NCBI RefSeq assembly: GCF_035222375.1
Contig: NW_026946365.1
Span: 868,001-932,000, forward strand
Length of the DNA: 64,000 nt
DNA from: Podospora pseudocomata
Lineage: Eukaryota; Ascomycota; Sordariomycetes; Sordariales; Podosporaceae
Direction of reading: 5' to 3'
Shown here: in pieces, positions 33,927 to 45,388 of the stretch
Layout: each line of letters opens with the position of its first letter
Numbering within the stretch: position 1 is the stretch's first letter
The notes under the pieces: generated by a model
What the model saw: only the letters and a program-made list of their open reading frames with translations
The model's database searches: none
Told to the model about the DNA's origin: nothing
Made by a program: the position numbers and the translations under genes

Positions 33927-36828
33927 TTACCTCACATTCAGAAACAAATCATCCCCCCTCCTCGTAGGCGTCAACTCAGGCACCCACCCCGGCGTAATCG
34001 GCGGCAGCTCATCCGGATCCTGCCTCTGCCAGTTTGTCCTCTGTGCCTTTTTTTGGTAGGAATCACCCGCGTTCGCCAGCGTCAACGCCGCTGCCCTGTC
34101 CGGACCTCGGCGTTTAGCCAGCAGCAAGGAGGACTGGCTGCTGTGGGCCGAGTTTGAGCCCCCTGGATTGGACATGGCTACTGCGCTGTCGATGGGGGTT
34201 TGAGAAGAAGATGTTGCTCCTTCTGGGGAGGGGTAAGATGGGGGGATGTAAGGTTTGTATTGTTGTTGTTGTTGTTGTTGTTGTGGTCGAGAGAGGTATT
34301 GTTGCGGGAAAGGGGGTTGGGAGTAAGGTGGGGGTTGGGAGTATTGTTGTGGTTGTTGAGGGCGGCGTTGTTGGGGTTGGAGGTATTGTTGTTGTTGTTG
34401 GGGGTAGGGCCGTTGCTGTTGCTGAGGATTTGGTCGTTGTTGTTGTTGTTGCGGCTGCTGGCGGGGATCATACGGTGGCCGAGTTTGCTGCGCAGGTCGG
34501 GGTGGGGATGATGACGGCCCACCCCAGTATGAAGCTGGGTTTGACAACCTCTTCTGGCTGCGGAAATACTGGTCCTCAATGGTAGGCCCCCCGCGAGTGT
34601 CAGGGGATCCAGTCCTCATCTGCGCTGGATTGCGCACTGGCACTGGGTTGAGACTGGCGCCATATGTTGGCCGTTTGGGCCCTTGGGGAGCAGCTGGCAT
34701 TGAATGCCCTGGGTGCCAGACATTGTACTGGTGTCCTCGCGGAAGCAAGTCTGATCCCCTGCTGCTTCTACTATTCCTATCGGCTCTCTCAGGAACAGGC
34801 GGTACCTGAGCAGCCTCGGTGCGTTTCCTGATCTTTGGGTAAGAGACAGGAGACTTCCCCGGCGAGATAGGCGTATTTGGCGATTCCACCACAGGCGACA
34901 AGTCCACTTGCATCTCATCCTCAATAACAGCGTCATCCTCATATGGTGACCGCCCAGGTGTCTGTGCCCCTTCCTGAGAGTTCCTCCGATTAGCCCTCCT
35001 CATTGACCGTCTCTTGCTCCGATCGCCAGTCAGCTCCCGCCCTTCCCGCATCACATCAAAGTATGTATCCGGCTGCTTGCCCTGTCTCCTTCCCAACTCA
35101 GGAGAGCTGGTGAGAGTCTCGGCAGTCTGCGAAGACCTGTTGGCAGGGTTTTGCCTCGAAACTTGTGGCTCGCGGCGTTGGTCCTTGAATGCGATGGGAG
35201 ACCCGAGCATCTTCGCGCTTTCCTTGGAAGGAATTCTCAGAGGTGACACCAAGGCGTTTGGTGAAAACATCACGTAGGCATCCTTGGCCCTTTCAGCTCT
35301 CGTCTTGTGCAGGTCAGGGCTTGGGAGCTCGGCCTGAGCGAGAGGAACGGAAGCCTGCTGGGACTTCGGCAGTGGAGGCACGGCCTTGTTCTTGTTGACA
35401 GAAGGCTCAGGCCTCTGTTCCGGTCTCTGCTCCGGCCTTTGCGACGGTGTATTCCGCAACACCCAATTGCCTCCCTTATCAGCAAAGTACATGGCTGTCG
35501 CAGACTGAGGATCGCTCGGTGGTGGCCTCCAGACAGAAGTCTTTGCTGTTTTCGCCGTCTCGACCTCTCCATCCTCGGCAAATTCGGTGACAACACTATC
35601 GGTCCGGCTGGCAGGAACTCGATACATGCGCTCTTGTGGTCGCGGAATAGCGAGAGTCAACGCCGGCTTCGGCGGGCTCCCTTGTGGTTGTGGTTGTGCC
35701 GGAGCAGGTGGGCTCAAAACCACCTTTGGAACACTATTCTGAGCCTGAACCTTCGGGGAAGCAGTGCGAGCTGGCTTCGGGGAAGGCACCATCGTAGCGT
35801 TCGCAAACAAAGATGCGTTCAAGCCGACACCAACACCTGGAACCCGTCTCTCCGAGTTGGTGTTGCTGACTGCCGGAGTAAGAGCCGGAGTCGAATTCCA
35901 TCGTGGATCGTTGGGGTCCCTTTCCGCTGGAATCCGAGCCAACGGACTCGAAATTTGAAGACCAGGAAACACGCTGGCCCTTCCATTGTTTGGAGACTCT
36001 TTCATCTTTGCGAACCCAGAGTCACCCCCTTCCAAATCTCCATATCTTCTCCGCCGAATACACCTGGCCAGGAAGATCAGTCCAACTCCCAGCAGCACCA
36101 TGGCAACGCATCCTACTACAATCCCAACAACCTGGCCGGTGCTCAAGGTTGGCTGAGGATTTGAAGCAACGGGGGGGGCGGTTGGTGTTGCTGAGGGGTC
36201 AGCGGGGATGAACGTCTCGTTCGGGTCGCTGGCCGTAGCAATTGGAGGTCGTGTTCGAGAAGCAAAGGTCGACGTGGAGCTTGCTGTTGTTGATGTCGCA
36301 GTGCCGGTGACTGATCTTGTCGGCGATGGTGTGGGTACAATCAGACCTCCTGTCCCAGTAGGCCGAATCAAGGTAGCTGTAAGAGTCTCGTGTGTCCTCG
36401 GCGCCGCCTTCGACACGCCCACACACATGTTATAAGCCGTCGTAGTCGTATCGCCTTCCCAAATGTCAGCAAATCAACACCGCCTATCCATTCGCAACGA
36501 ACTCACTGGTAGAATCCCTCCCCTGACAAGACCCCAACTGACTCTCCCCAATTATACACGACACTGCACCCTCTCCCACCGTATACCCCGACAACCCTGT
36601 CTGCCGGCACAAACATTGCAGCGACGGCGAGTTCCCGCATATCCTCGAGTCGAAGTTCGCCGCAATAAACGACCGGAAACACTCCTGAGCGCACTGCGGC
36701 ACAAAGTTGAGGATCTCTGACGTGACGTTCTTGGTTTGCTGCTGTTGGGCGTCGGCAAAGGTAAGCAGTGTCGTCCATAACGTGAGGCATAGTAAGAACA
36801 GCCTATATGCCATTCTCTGAAGCAACAT
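33927..36828 (-). CDS. CFEM-like receptor-like membrane protein with poly-Q cytoplasmic tail
   Basis: There are two exons on the minus strand, 36828-36507 and 36454-33927, with a 52-bp intron. The product is 949 residues. A signal peptide (MAYRLFLLCLTLWTTLLTFADA) is followed by a small eight-Cys domain that spans the intron. Its cysteines lie in VPQCAQEC, RICGNS, LQCLC, AVSCII, LGSC and YNMC. Count and spacing resemble fungal CFEM or CFEM-like extracellular domains, some of which bind heme or act in surface sensing. A Thr/Ser/Pro stalk precedes one transmembrane helix at about 215-238 (VVGIVVGCVAMVLLGVGLIF) with a basic stop, RCIRRRRYG. The cytoplasmic part of about 700 residues looks disordered, rich in Pro, Ser and Arg. 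Near the C-terminus lies a Gln/Pro tract with several runs of four to nine Gln, encoded by CAA/CAG repeats. An alternative start is the ATG at 36813. Single-membrane topology is clear; signalling is inference. Confidence 0.8.
34258..34460. repeat. CAA/CAG trinucleotide runs coding poly-Gln
   Basis: Interrupted TTG/CTG runs on the plus strand encode Gln runs in the tail of the minus-strand CFEM-like protein. The longest is near 34259-34281. Confidence 0.85.
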
Positions 36829-38980
36829 CTGTATCCCCCTTCAAGTGTCAGCTTCTCCCCTCGACAAAGTTTCAGACCAGGACCATCATGGTTATGTAAA
36901 GTTACCCACCTCAAAAGGACCTTCAGTCCATCTGCATACTCCGCAACAAACCCTTTTCCAAACTTCTTCTTTTCGTCCGAACAAAGGTCTCCCCTTCTTC
37001 AACAATCTAGGTCCGCCAGACAAAGCTTCGTGTAGGGAGGCCTATGGTTGTATAGCCAGCGGCGGGTTACCTCGGCGGCTGGGCGATGTGCAGGTGAGTT
37101 GTTGACAGGGCAGAAAGCGGCCGACCTGGTCTGGTCTCGGTGAGGGTGTGTAAACATTAAGGGTTGTTGAGGACGAAGGCCAGCATCTCTCTCATGTCGT
37201 ATCCGCGATAACACTGTAGGAGAGGGATAGAAACTAAGAAAAGATGATGATGACGATCATGAACAAAAAAATATGGGAAAGTCGTTCTCGTCCGAAGAAA
37301 AACCAGAAACCAGAACCCCTAGCACGATACAACCTCGAAAAGGAAACAGAGAAAAAAACTTGAAACAAGAAGAATATGAGAAAAAGAAAGTGATACAGGG
37401 AGTGAGCGACTCGGGGATAAACCTGAAGAAAAGAAGAGAAGAGATCAAAAGAACAACGGTGTCACACACCACCACCTCGTTGTCATCTCATCGATCTCTC
37501 AACCGCGGCGGGTAGGACCACTCACACACACCATCCCCATATCAAGCGTGGCTTGACCCTAACCTCAACCGGGTTTGGTACACACCTACATACCTACCCA
37601 TACCCTTGCTTGCCGCTGAGCGCCTGTTCCCTCCACTGCACGCCTACCCGCGGGCTGCGCTTAATGATACCGCCCACCCATTTAGAAAAGAGACAGGGCA
37701 ATGACCAAGAGATACAAGATCCCTTACCCCTGCCGCGGATGTGCATACCGGGCGGGAAGACCAAGTACCGCACAGCGCCGCACTTCGCCTGACCATAACC
37801 TCCCATAATCAACTCATACTTGAAAGACAGCCTCGTTGCGTCATCCTCTCCTCCCGAATCCGCCCTTTTCCCCCTTTTCGGCTTCTAAAATCTCAGTTTG
37901 AAACCCATCTCCCGAACTCTTCGCTCTCCCCAAAAAACAAACATCAGTCCCTTTCCCTCCCCCCTCCAACCACCCTAAGCAGCAACAGCACCCAAAAGTG
38001 GCTGTCCCCTTTCATCACCCATCCGCCAACCCCACAGTGCATCTCTCTGCATCTCCTGCAAAGACAACACACCATCCACTCACATAAAAAAAACCAGGCA
38101 GTGCCAAATAGGTGTGTAGGCGCTTACACCCATTTTTAGCCGCCTGGCCCTCAAGAAGGGGCGGAAACCCCCCTCATTGGCCAAAACCCTCATTGAAACC
38201 ACCCGAATTGGTCACAATCACGTGGATGGCATCTACCATCCAACCATTCAAACCTCATCATTTTCTGCACAAGCAGTTGTCTTACACCAATGAGAGCTAC
38301 ATCTTGGCAGGTACAGCCACCATGTACTCTTTTTTCGTTGACTCAGGTGGCTGTACCTCCACCTATCCGAATGCTGCTGCTCGGCCGTGTTCGGGTAGGT
38401 ATTTCGGGCGAGTTCATCACCTCTGAACAATATCGCGGGGAAACCGTCACATAGATACCCGGATGCTATTGTCAGGCGAAGCAACTTTGGCACAGGAAAC
38501 AGACACCTTCTAAAACCACAATTTGGAGACGAACAAGGCAGATGGGGTAACTCGGGACGATCAAAAGTACACTACGTCAGAAACCTTTCCTTGCCGCTGG
38601 GACCTGCACAAGCGCCTTTGGTCGATCAACTACTCAACTACATTCACTCCCCATATGCACGCCGACAATCTGTGATACACAGATGCTGTAGGGACCCGAG
38701 GGAAATCATAAAATCCCAGAACCCGGCGGCGCCAAACATCAGGAGTCAAAAGTAATCGTGAAAAGTTCCGGCTTCTTATTCGCCTTTGGTATCTAACAAA
38801 TATCTCTGCGTGCTCAACTACATGCCCATTGCCCACGAAAAGCTCAATTTCTCAAAAACTCCCACCCGCAAAGTGCAAATTTTCATCCATAGTCATGCAA
38901 ATTCCTGCCCATATCCACAATTAGTCCTCCATCATCATGGACAACCTATCCCACCGAGCACTGCCCCGCCCACAGGAGAA
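36829..38980. other. Intergenic region between CFEM-like gene and Dbp5
   Basis: This 2.2-kb stretch should hold the CFEM-like gene promoter and the Dbp5 3' flank. Frames of up to 132 codons lack domains. No gene is supported. Confidence 0.5.
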
Positions 38981-40484
38981 CTAATTCCCAAGGGCATTAG
39001 GAGCGTAGTCGGGGCGGGCGCGGCTCGACTTGATCACGTCCTGCACCTTCTTCTCAGTCAAGTCCCAGTCGTCAGGGCTGAGCTGAACAAGGTCGATTCC
39101 GTAGTGATTGGCAATGTTTGAAAGGGCCTCGTAGCTTCGTCTGTCGTAGACGAAACTAATAGAGACGCCAACACGACCAAAACGACCAGTACGACCGATA
39201 CGGTGAAGATAGGTCTCGTAGTCTGGCACGCCAGCGCCGGGGCCCTTCATCGGAATGTCGTAGTTGATGACCATGGACACGCTGGACACATCAATGCCAC
39301 GAGCCAAGACGTTGGTGGTGATGAGAACCTTGGAACGACCGGAGCGGAAGTCGTCGAGGAGAGCATCACGGTTCTGGCCCTCGAAGGCACCGTGAAGGGC
39401 AGACACCTTGTGGCCATCAGCCTCCATGCGGCGCTGAATCTCGTTGGCACTCTCACGAGTCTATATTTGTTGGTCAGAAAGAGGATGATACACATTTTCT
39501 TGCCAGCGACTACTTACGCGGACGAAGATGACGGACGAGCCAATGGTCATGAGACCGTAGAGCTTGCAAAGCACATCATATTTCTTGCCCTCGTCCGGGC
39601 AATCCATGTACATTTGAGAAATGCCCTTAACTGTCAGCTCCGTGTGTCGGAGCTTGATCTCGTTCGCCTTGGGCGCAAACTGCTGCGCGAACCGGTGGAC
39701 ATTGTCTGGGAAGGTGGCGGAAAAAAGAAGAATTTGGATGGTCTTGGGGAGTAGACTATTTTCTGTCAGTGAGCTGCCCATTGCATCCGGGGATGGAAGA
39801 ATCTTACGTCTTGACACGCACACACTGCTCACCGAGACCCTGCTGGTCCAACATGTTGTCCGCCTCGTCAATAACGAGTAGCTTCAGCTGAGACACATCG
39901 AACTGGCGACGTCTGATCAGGTCCATGACGGTGCCTGGAGTTCCTACCACTATGCTGGCCCTGACACCAGTCTCACGCGAGACTTCGCCGGGGATGGCGG
40001 CCTGCACGATCAAGTTCTCACAAAATTGACCGATTGTTTGGACGACGCCCTGAATTTGCCGGGCAAGCTCTCTGCTCGGAGCCAGAAGGAGAGCTTGAGG
40101 CTGTTGCGGCTTGGCGAGGTCCACGCGCGCCAGGCAAGTGAGAACGAAAGCAGCAGTCTTGCCGGTGCCGGACTGGGACTGAGCAATCATGTTTGTAGGA
40201 GGGTCGCTGATCATGAGAGGGAGGGCTCTCTCTTGGATCTTGGATGGCTTCTTGAAGTTCATAGCTAAAAGGCCATCGTTGATCGCCTTGGGGAGGCCAA
40301 GCTGCTCGAAAGACTGGACGGAGAAGAGCGGGCTTTCGGCATCATTTTGAAGGTCAGCGAGTTTGACCTCGACGTCGTAGGCGTTCTCGACGATGCCAAC
40401 GCTATTGGCACCCTCGGTCGGGTCATCAACTTGGGGGGCAGCGCCCTCCTCCGGCTTGGAGATGCGGCTCGCGAGGTCCGCCAT
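38981..40484 (-). CDS. dbp5: DEAD-box ATP-dependent RNA helicase Dbp5
   Basis: There are three exons on the minus strand: 40484-39808, 39755-39518 and 39460-38981, with introns of 52 and 57 bp. The product is 464 residues. It is an RNA-dependent ATPase that acts at the cytoplasmic face of the nuclear pore to strip export factors from mRNA; in yeast it is activated by Gle1 and inositol hexakisphosphate. Helicase motifs are in order: phenylalanine upstream and Q motif ([24 protein letters not shown]), motif [11 protein letters not shown], Ia PSRELARQ, motif [11 protein letters not shown], motif III FSATF, then SSVIFVRTRES, ARGIDV, and motif [13 protein letters not shown]. The Dbp5 group is supported by the N-terminal [14 protein letters not shown] lead, [20 protein letters not shown], and the [11 protein letters not shown] region. 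The ATG at 40484 is the only start with a Dbp5-like N-terminus in frame. It is divergent from bzz1. Confidence 0.95.
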
Positions 40485-41709
40485 GGCTTCGACTTGGGTG
40501 AAAATTGGTTGAGGGGTAGAGAGACTGTGGAAATTCTCAGTTAATATACGCGTAAAACAGCGACCTAAGGTTGCCAGTAGAAGGGCAGGTGCAAGTGCCT
40601 GGGCGGAACTTTGTTGTGGAGGAAGACGAAACCAACTGGCGGTCGTGGAAACTGGCCCTGACCGCGAGTCGCAGATCACGTCCTTGCCGTCAAGGTTGTG
40701 TTCGCGACTGGTCGGTCGTAGAGATGCAGGAGCACTTACTGTGAGGGGAACGGGCTCGAGGTCGTCAGATCAGGTAGTTGAAATTGAACTGGATCAACGA
40801 TGTTGACGGAAACCTGAGGTTCTAGTTGTTGTCGGATGGAAAGCTGGCAGAGAATATCACAAAGGAAGAAGAAGCCCAGCTTGGTAGGTATACACTTTCC
40901 GGAAGCCAAAGCAAGAGCGATGTGATGGTGGGGCTGCACCTGCAATTGAAGCTGCTTGGTTTGGCGGGGTAACTGACACTGGCACTGGTGCCTGACAAGT
41001 TAGGCTTTACACCACCGTTTGACATGCTTCAATCAGGGTCCAGCGTTAGCAGCTGCCTGCAAACACACGCAGTGGCTCTAACAGCAAGCATGGTTGCTTC
41101 CTTAAAGACAATGGAAACTCTTTTAAACATGGCATTGTTGCACTTATGTACATGAGACCGCCTTATTATCCAGGATTCGGTCTCTTCCGAATGTCTAGCC
41201 AGGGCCCAGATTAGGGTCATGGACTGCTTTGAAGCTACGTAAGCAGCTCTCTGACGGATATGTCTTCGACAGATATTACAGCATGCAACTGAAGAAGCAA
41301 GACGCTATTCCCAACTTCCGAATGGATGTCCATGTCCATGGTTCGCGAGCTGGTCTTGGTCGTCCCACTGCGCTTGGCATAGGGGGCTGCGCAGGGCGCA
41401 CTGATGCTGCAAGCTGCATGGTTCGCTGGGGTACATTTATTTTAGCCACCTTACCTCACTGTGGAGGGGTCACCATCAACTCCGCGTGTTACTTCGCCAG
41501 GCCAGTTACCAGAATCCCTCATCCACCACCGCACACGAGTACTATTTTGACAGACGATGCGCGGATACCACGGACCTACCTCCATAAAATCCAAAGACTA
41601 TCTTTTGCATACCCTCTCTTTGCTGCCTATCGTGCATGGTTTAGATTCGAAAACAGCTTTGTAGCGGTCTAGGAAGCGCAAGTGACACGCCGGAACGGAA
41701 TCGGGAATC
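40485..41709. other. Divergent promoter region, dbp5 and bzz1
   Basis: This 1.2-kb region lies between two divergent start codons. A 5' UTR intron for dbp5 is possible, but I did not settle it. A 147-codon plus frame at 41229-41672 has no domain and is not called. Confidence 0.55.
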
Positions 41710-44107
41710 ATGGCCGAAGTAGACGTTGCGCCGACCTTTGGATCGGAGCTCAAGGTTCGAATCCTAGATACATCGTCAATGGAGGACTGGCCAGTATTGT
41801 ATTGGTATTCGTCAGGCTAACCACGGACGCTGTAGGATGGCTTCAAACCGGCGAATGCCTGGGTTGCTAATGGCATCGCCTGGCTCGACGATATCCAGTC
41901 CTTCTTCCGTGAACGAAGTGCCATAGAGAAGGAGTACAGTGCCAAGCTCAATGCGCTGGCCAAAAAGTACTTTGAAAAGAAGGCGAAGAAGTCAACCAGT
42001 CTGAGCGTCGGCGATACTCCTACCATGACCCCTGGCTCGCTCGAGAGGTACGTGCTGGACCACCCCTCACTTCCGGCTTCCCTCCCATACTGACGAATCG
42101 TTTCAGCGCATCCCTCACCACATGGACGACCCATCTTACGACGCTAGAATCTCGAGCCGAAGAACACGATCGGTACGGAAACGAACTTGTGACCAAAGTA
42201 GCCGATCCCCTCAAGGTCATCTCGGGACGATTCGAAGAGCTACGCAAGCGCCATGTCGAGTACGCCGAGAGGCTGGAGAAGGAGAGAGAATCATCATATG
42301 CCGACCTGCGGAAGCAAAAGACCAAATATGATGCTGCTTGCCAGGAGGTGGAGAGCAAGCGGAAGAAGACCGAGTCCTCCTTCGACAAGGCCAAGGCACA
42401 GAGCTCTTTTCAGCAGCAAATACACGAGATGAACAACGTCAAGAATACCTACCTCATTGCGATCAACGTCACCAACAAGCAAAAAGAGAAATACTACCAC
42501 GAGTACCTGCCCGAAGTCATGGACAGCCTCCAGGATCTTTCCGAATTCCGAACCATCAAGCTCAACTCTCTGTGGACTGTGGCTGCAAATCTCGAGACCA
42601 ACATGCTCCAACAGAGCTTGGGGCAGATTCAGCACTTGACCCAAGAGATCACGCGCAACCAGCCTCACCTCGACTCGATGATGTACATTAGGCATAACAT
42701 GGGCGCCTTCCAAGAGCCGGCGGACAAGATGTTTGAGCCCAGTCCAGTATGGCACGACGATGAATCAATGGCCATCGACGACCCGGCCAAGGTTTATCTA
42801 CGAAACGTGCTCAACAAGTCCAAGAGCCAGCTGGGAGAACTGCGCCGCGAGGTCGACAAGAAGAGGCGTGAAGTAGAAGGATTGAAGCGGACAAAGCAGA
42901 ACGTTAGGGATGGAAGGGAGCAGAAAGACGAGGTCACAGTTATTGCACAGCTTTTTATGATCCAGGAAGATCTACACCAGGCCGACCGAAAGCGTCTTAC
43001 AGCCGAGGTTGAGACATCAACCATCACCTCTGTCGTGGGTGATGTTACTCTCGGCGCTAGAAACCACAACTTTAAGTCGCAAACATTCAAAATCCCCACC
43101 AACTGCGACCTTTGCGGGGAGAGGATATGGGGTTTGTCCGCCAAGGGATTCGACTGCCGAGACTGCGGGTACACTTGCCATAGCAAATGCGAGATGAAAG
43201 TCCCAGCCGAGTGCCCAGGTGAACTCAACAAAGAGGAGCGCAAGAAGATCAAGCAGGAACGGCAGGAGGCTGCTAACGCTCTGTTGAAGCCTAGCAATGG
43301 GCCACCGGATCATGTGGCGGAACTCCCTGCTCTCGGCAGGTCAGAGACGATCAGCTCGGTCAATTCGGGATACGCTGCCAGTGCACAGCGGTCGATGACC
43401 TCTCCATCGGAGGAGACACCTCCCGAGATTCCCAGCGCTACGAGACCAGGCATTATGCCGACAGCTTCGACGACGACTGTTAGGAAGAACCGAGTCGTTG
43501 CGCCTCCACCGGCGGCGTATATTAGTGAGTTGCCGGGTAGCACGCCCAGCTCCAATGGGTCAGCGGAGAAGAAGGGGAAGATGCTGTACACGTTTGAGGC
43601 AGGGGGTGATGGGGAGTTGTCGATTCAGGAAGGACGGGAGCTGGTTATATTGGAGCCAGATAGTATGTTGCCTCCCTTGTCCTGTTATTGCTCTGCTTAC
43701 TAACAGCATTCACAGCCGGCTCTGGATGGATCAAAGTACGAGCAGGTTACAAAGAAGGTCTCGTGCCAGCAAGCTATGTTGAAATGCTGGCGGCACCACC
43801 ACCGTCCCTTGCGCCGCAGCACACGGGTCAGTCGGCGAGACCACCATCTACCTACTCTAACAGTGGTTCGTCGATCGGTGGCACGATCAAGAAGAAGGGC
43901 CCTGCTGTGGCGCCGAGGAGAGGGGCAAAGAAGCTCAAGTATGCCGAGGCGTTGTATGATTACACGGCGCAGAGCGATGCGGAGCATAGCATGACGGAGG
44001 GGGAGAGGTTTGTGCTTATCAAGGAGGACCCAGGGGATGGGTGGGCGGAGGTGGAGAAGGGGGGTGTGACGAAGAGCGTGCCGGCGAGTTATATCCAGGC
44101 TGTTTAG
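41710..44107 (+). CDS. bzz1: Bzz1-like F-BAR protein with C1 and two SH3 domains
   Basis: There are four exons: 41710-41754, 41836-42047, 42107-43662 and 43716-44107. The product is 734 residues. The N-terminal F-BAR domain (about 1-300, FGSELKDGFKPANAWVANGI at the start) is long and helical with coiled coils. A phorbol-ester-type C1 zinc domain follows at about 403-453, with His and Cys ligands in HNFKSQTF, CDLCGE, CRDCGYTCHSKC and AEC. The SH3 domains are at about 576-632 (MLYTFEAGGDGELSIQEG...GWIKVR) and 675-733 (AEALYDYTAQSDAEHSMTEG...GWAEVE). In yeast, Bzz1 bends membrane at actin patches and recruits Las17/WASP during endocytosis. The domain order matches that family exactly. The B-box-like gttcgaatcc in intron 1 is not part of a tRNA. 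Confidence is high. Confidence 0.95.
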
Positions 44108-44689
44108 TGGATGGTCGGGGGGGTGATTGAGTATAGTGGGAATGAGTGGTGATGGGCAGGATACCGCGGGGGGGTGGTAGTGGGCTTCTCTCTCCCAAGA
44201 TGGAGGTTGTACATAGATTCTGTCGTATATCCACATGCCTGGTGGTAGATGGCGATGAATTGGTGGGGACGGTTGTGTCAGAGGGTAGCATGTTTATAGT
44301 GTTTGGGACCTGGATTGGCTCTAAACAGCTGGGATTATATTGACTTTTATGCTGTTTCACCACGACAACCACTTGATGTGAAGCAGGGGTGGCACGGTGA
44401 ACGGCTGTCCCCTGAAAGGCGCAAGATCTTGGCAATGACGTCCTTCCCGCCTTTGGTGCGTGCATGACCCCATGGCGCCACTGCCAGTTCCCGCTGACAC
44501 CCCTGACGGGCACAAAGCTTTGACTTTGGCTACTTCCATCAACAGTTCGGATGGTCTTTCCACCTAGATATATATCTAGGTATGGAATGTGGAAACAGCT
44601 GATCTTTTCTGCCCCTCTTTATGGACAACATCGGCCGAGATTTCACGAGCCCTCTTACCTTACTTCCTGCCCTACCTATGTTTGTAAGA

Positions 44690-44692
44690 CAG

Positions 44693-44724
<32 letters not shown>

Positions 44725-44728
44725 ACAG
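44690..44728. repeat. CAG/CAA trinucleotide repeat
   Basis: About 13 mixed CAG and CAA units lie in intergenic DNA. Confidence 0.9.
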
Positions 44729-45093
44729 GAGTTATGAGCTGAAAAGACGGATGGGGTGTGTGTGCGTGTATGTGAGAGTGTGTGTGGCTGCACAGAGAAG
44801 CGATCTTGATCATGGCGCACATGGAAGGTCACTGCGTAACGGTTGCTCATTATGACTGAGGTGACTGATTGGGCTTTCCGTTAGCAGGTAGGTTGGTGTC
44901 TGTTGCCTGTGTCGTTTGGTTGCAAGGTCAACTGGAGTGAGTGCAACTGCTTCCGGCCTTTTCACCTTCACATTTCTCCTTCCCGGTCGAGGACAGTACC
45001 GTACTCCTTCCTTCTTTTATTCTTGAACCAGCAGGCCAGTGCTTCTTCAATAACCCCAGAATCTGTCTGCTTTCTTGCTTTCTTGCTTTCTTT

Positions 45094-45105
45094 CACACAC
45101 ACACA

Positions 45106-45145
<40 letters not shown>
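45094..45145. repeat. Compound (CA)n(TC)n microsatellite
   Basis: About seven CA units are followed by about 18 TC units. The repeat lies some 245 bp upstream of the GH72 start codon in a strongly pyrimidine-rich promoter or 5' leader. Confidence 0.95.
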
Positions 45146-45149
<4 letters not shown>

Positions 45150-45388
45150 AAAACATTCTCTTTCACCCTCCTCGACTCTCTGAAAAAAAAACAAGATATT
45201 CTCTCGCTCAACAACGCTACTTTTGATACCGCCCTTCTCGATTTTGGAACTCTTTTTCTATTTTCTTGACTCTTTCATTACCACCACCCATCTTTAATAT
45301 CGAACCGTTGGTTCTCCTTGCAGCAACCCGCATTGAGACATTCTTCACACTTGTCAATCTTCCCCGGATTTTCTTGCTGCAAGCCAAG

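Larger units (their letters stand above)
44108..45388. other. Intergenic region with microsatellites
   Basis: This 1.3-kb stretch holds the bzz1 3' flank and the GH72 promoter and 5' UTR. It carries a CAG/CAA run and a compound CA/TC repeat, both listed separately. No gene is supported. Confidence 0.6.

Noticed and set aside
41709-41775. tRNA-like signal: TGGCCGAAGTAG followed by GGTTCGAATCC
   Set aside because: The flanks do not form an acceptor stem and the T-arm pairs poorly. Both pieces are explained by the bzz1 start codon and first intron donor.
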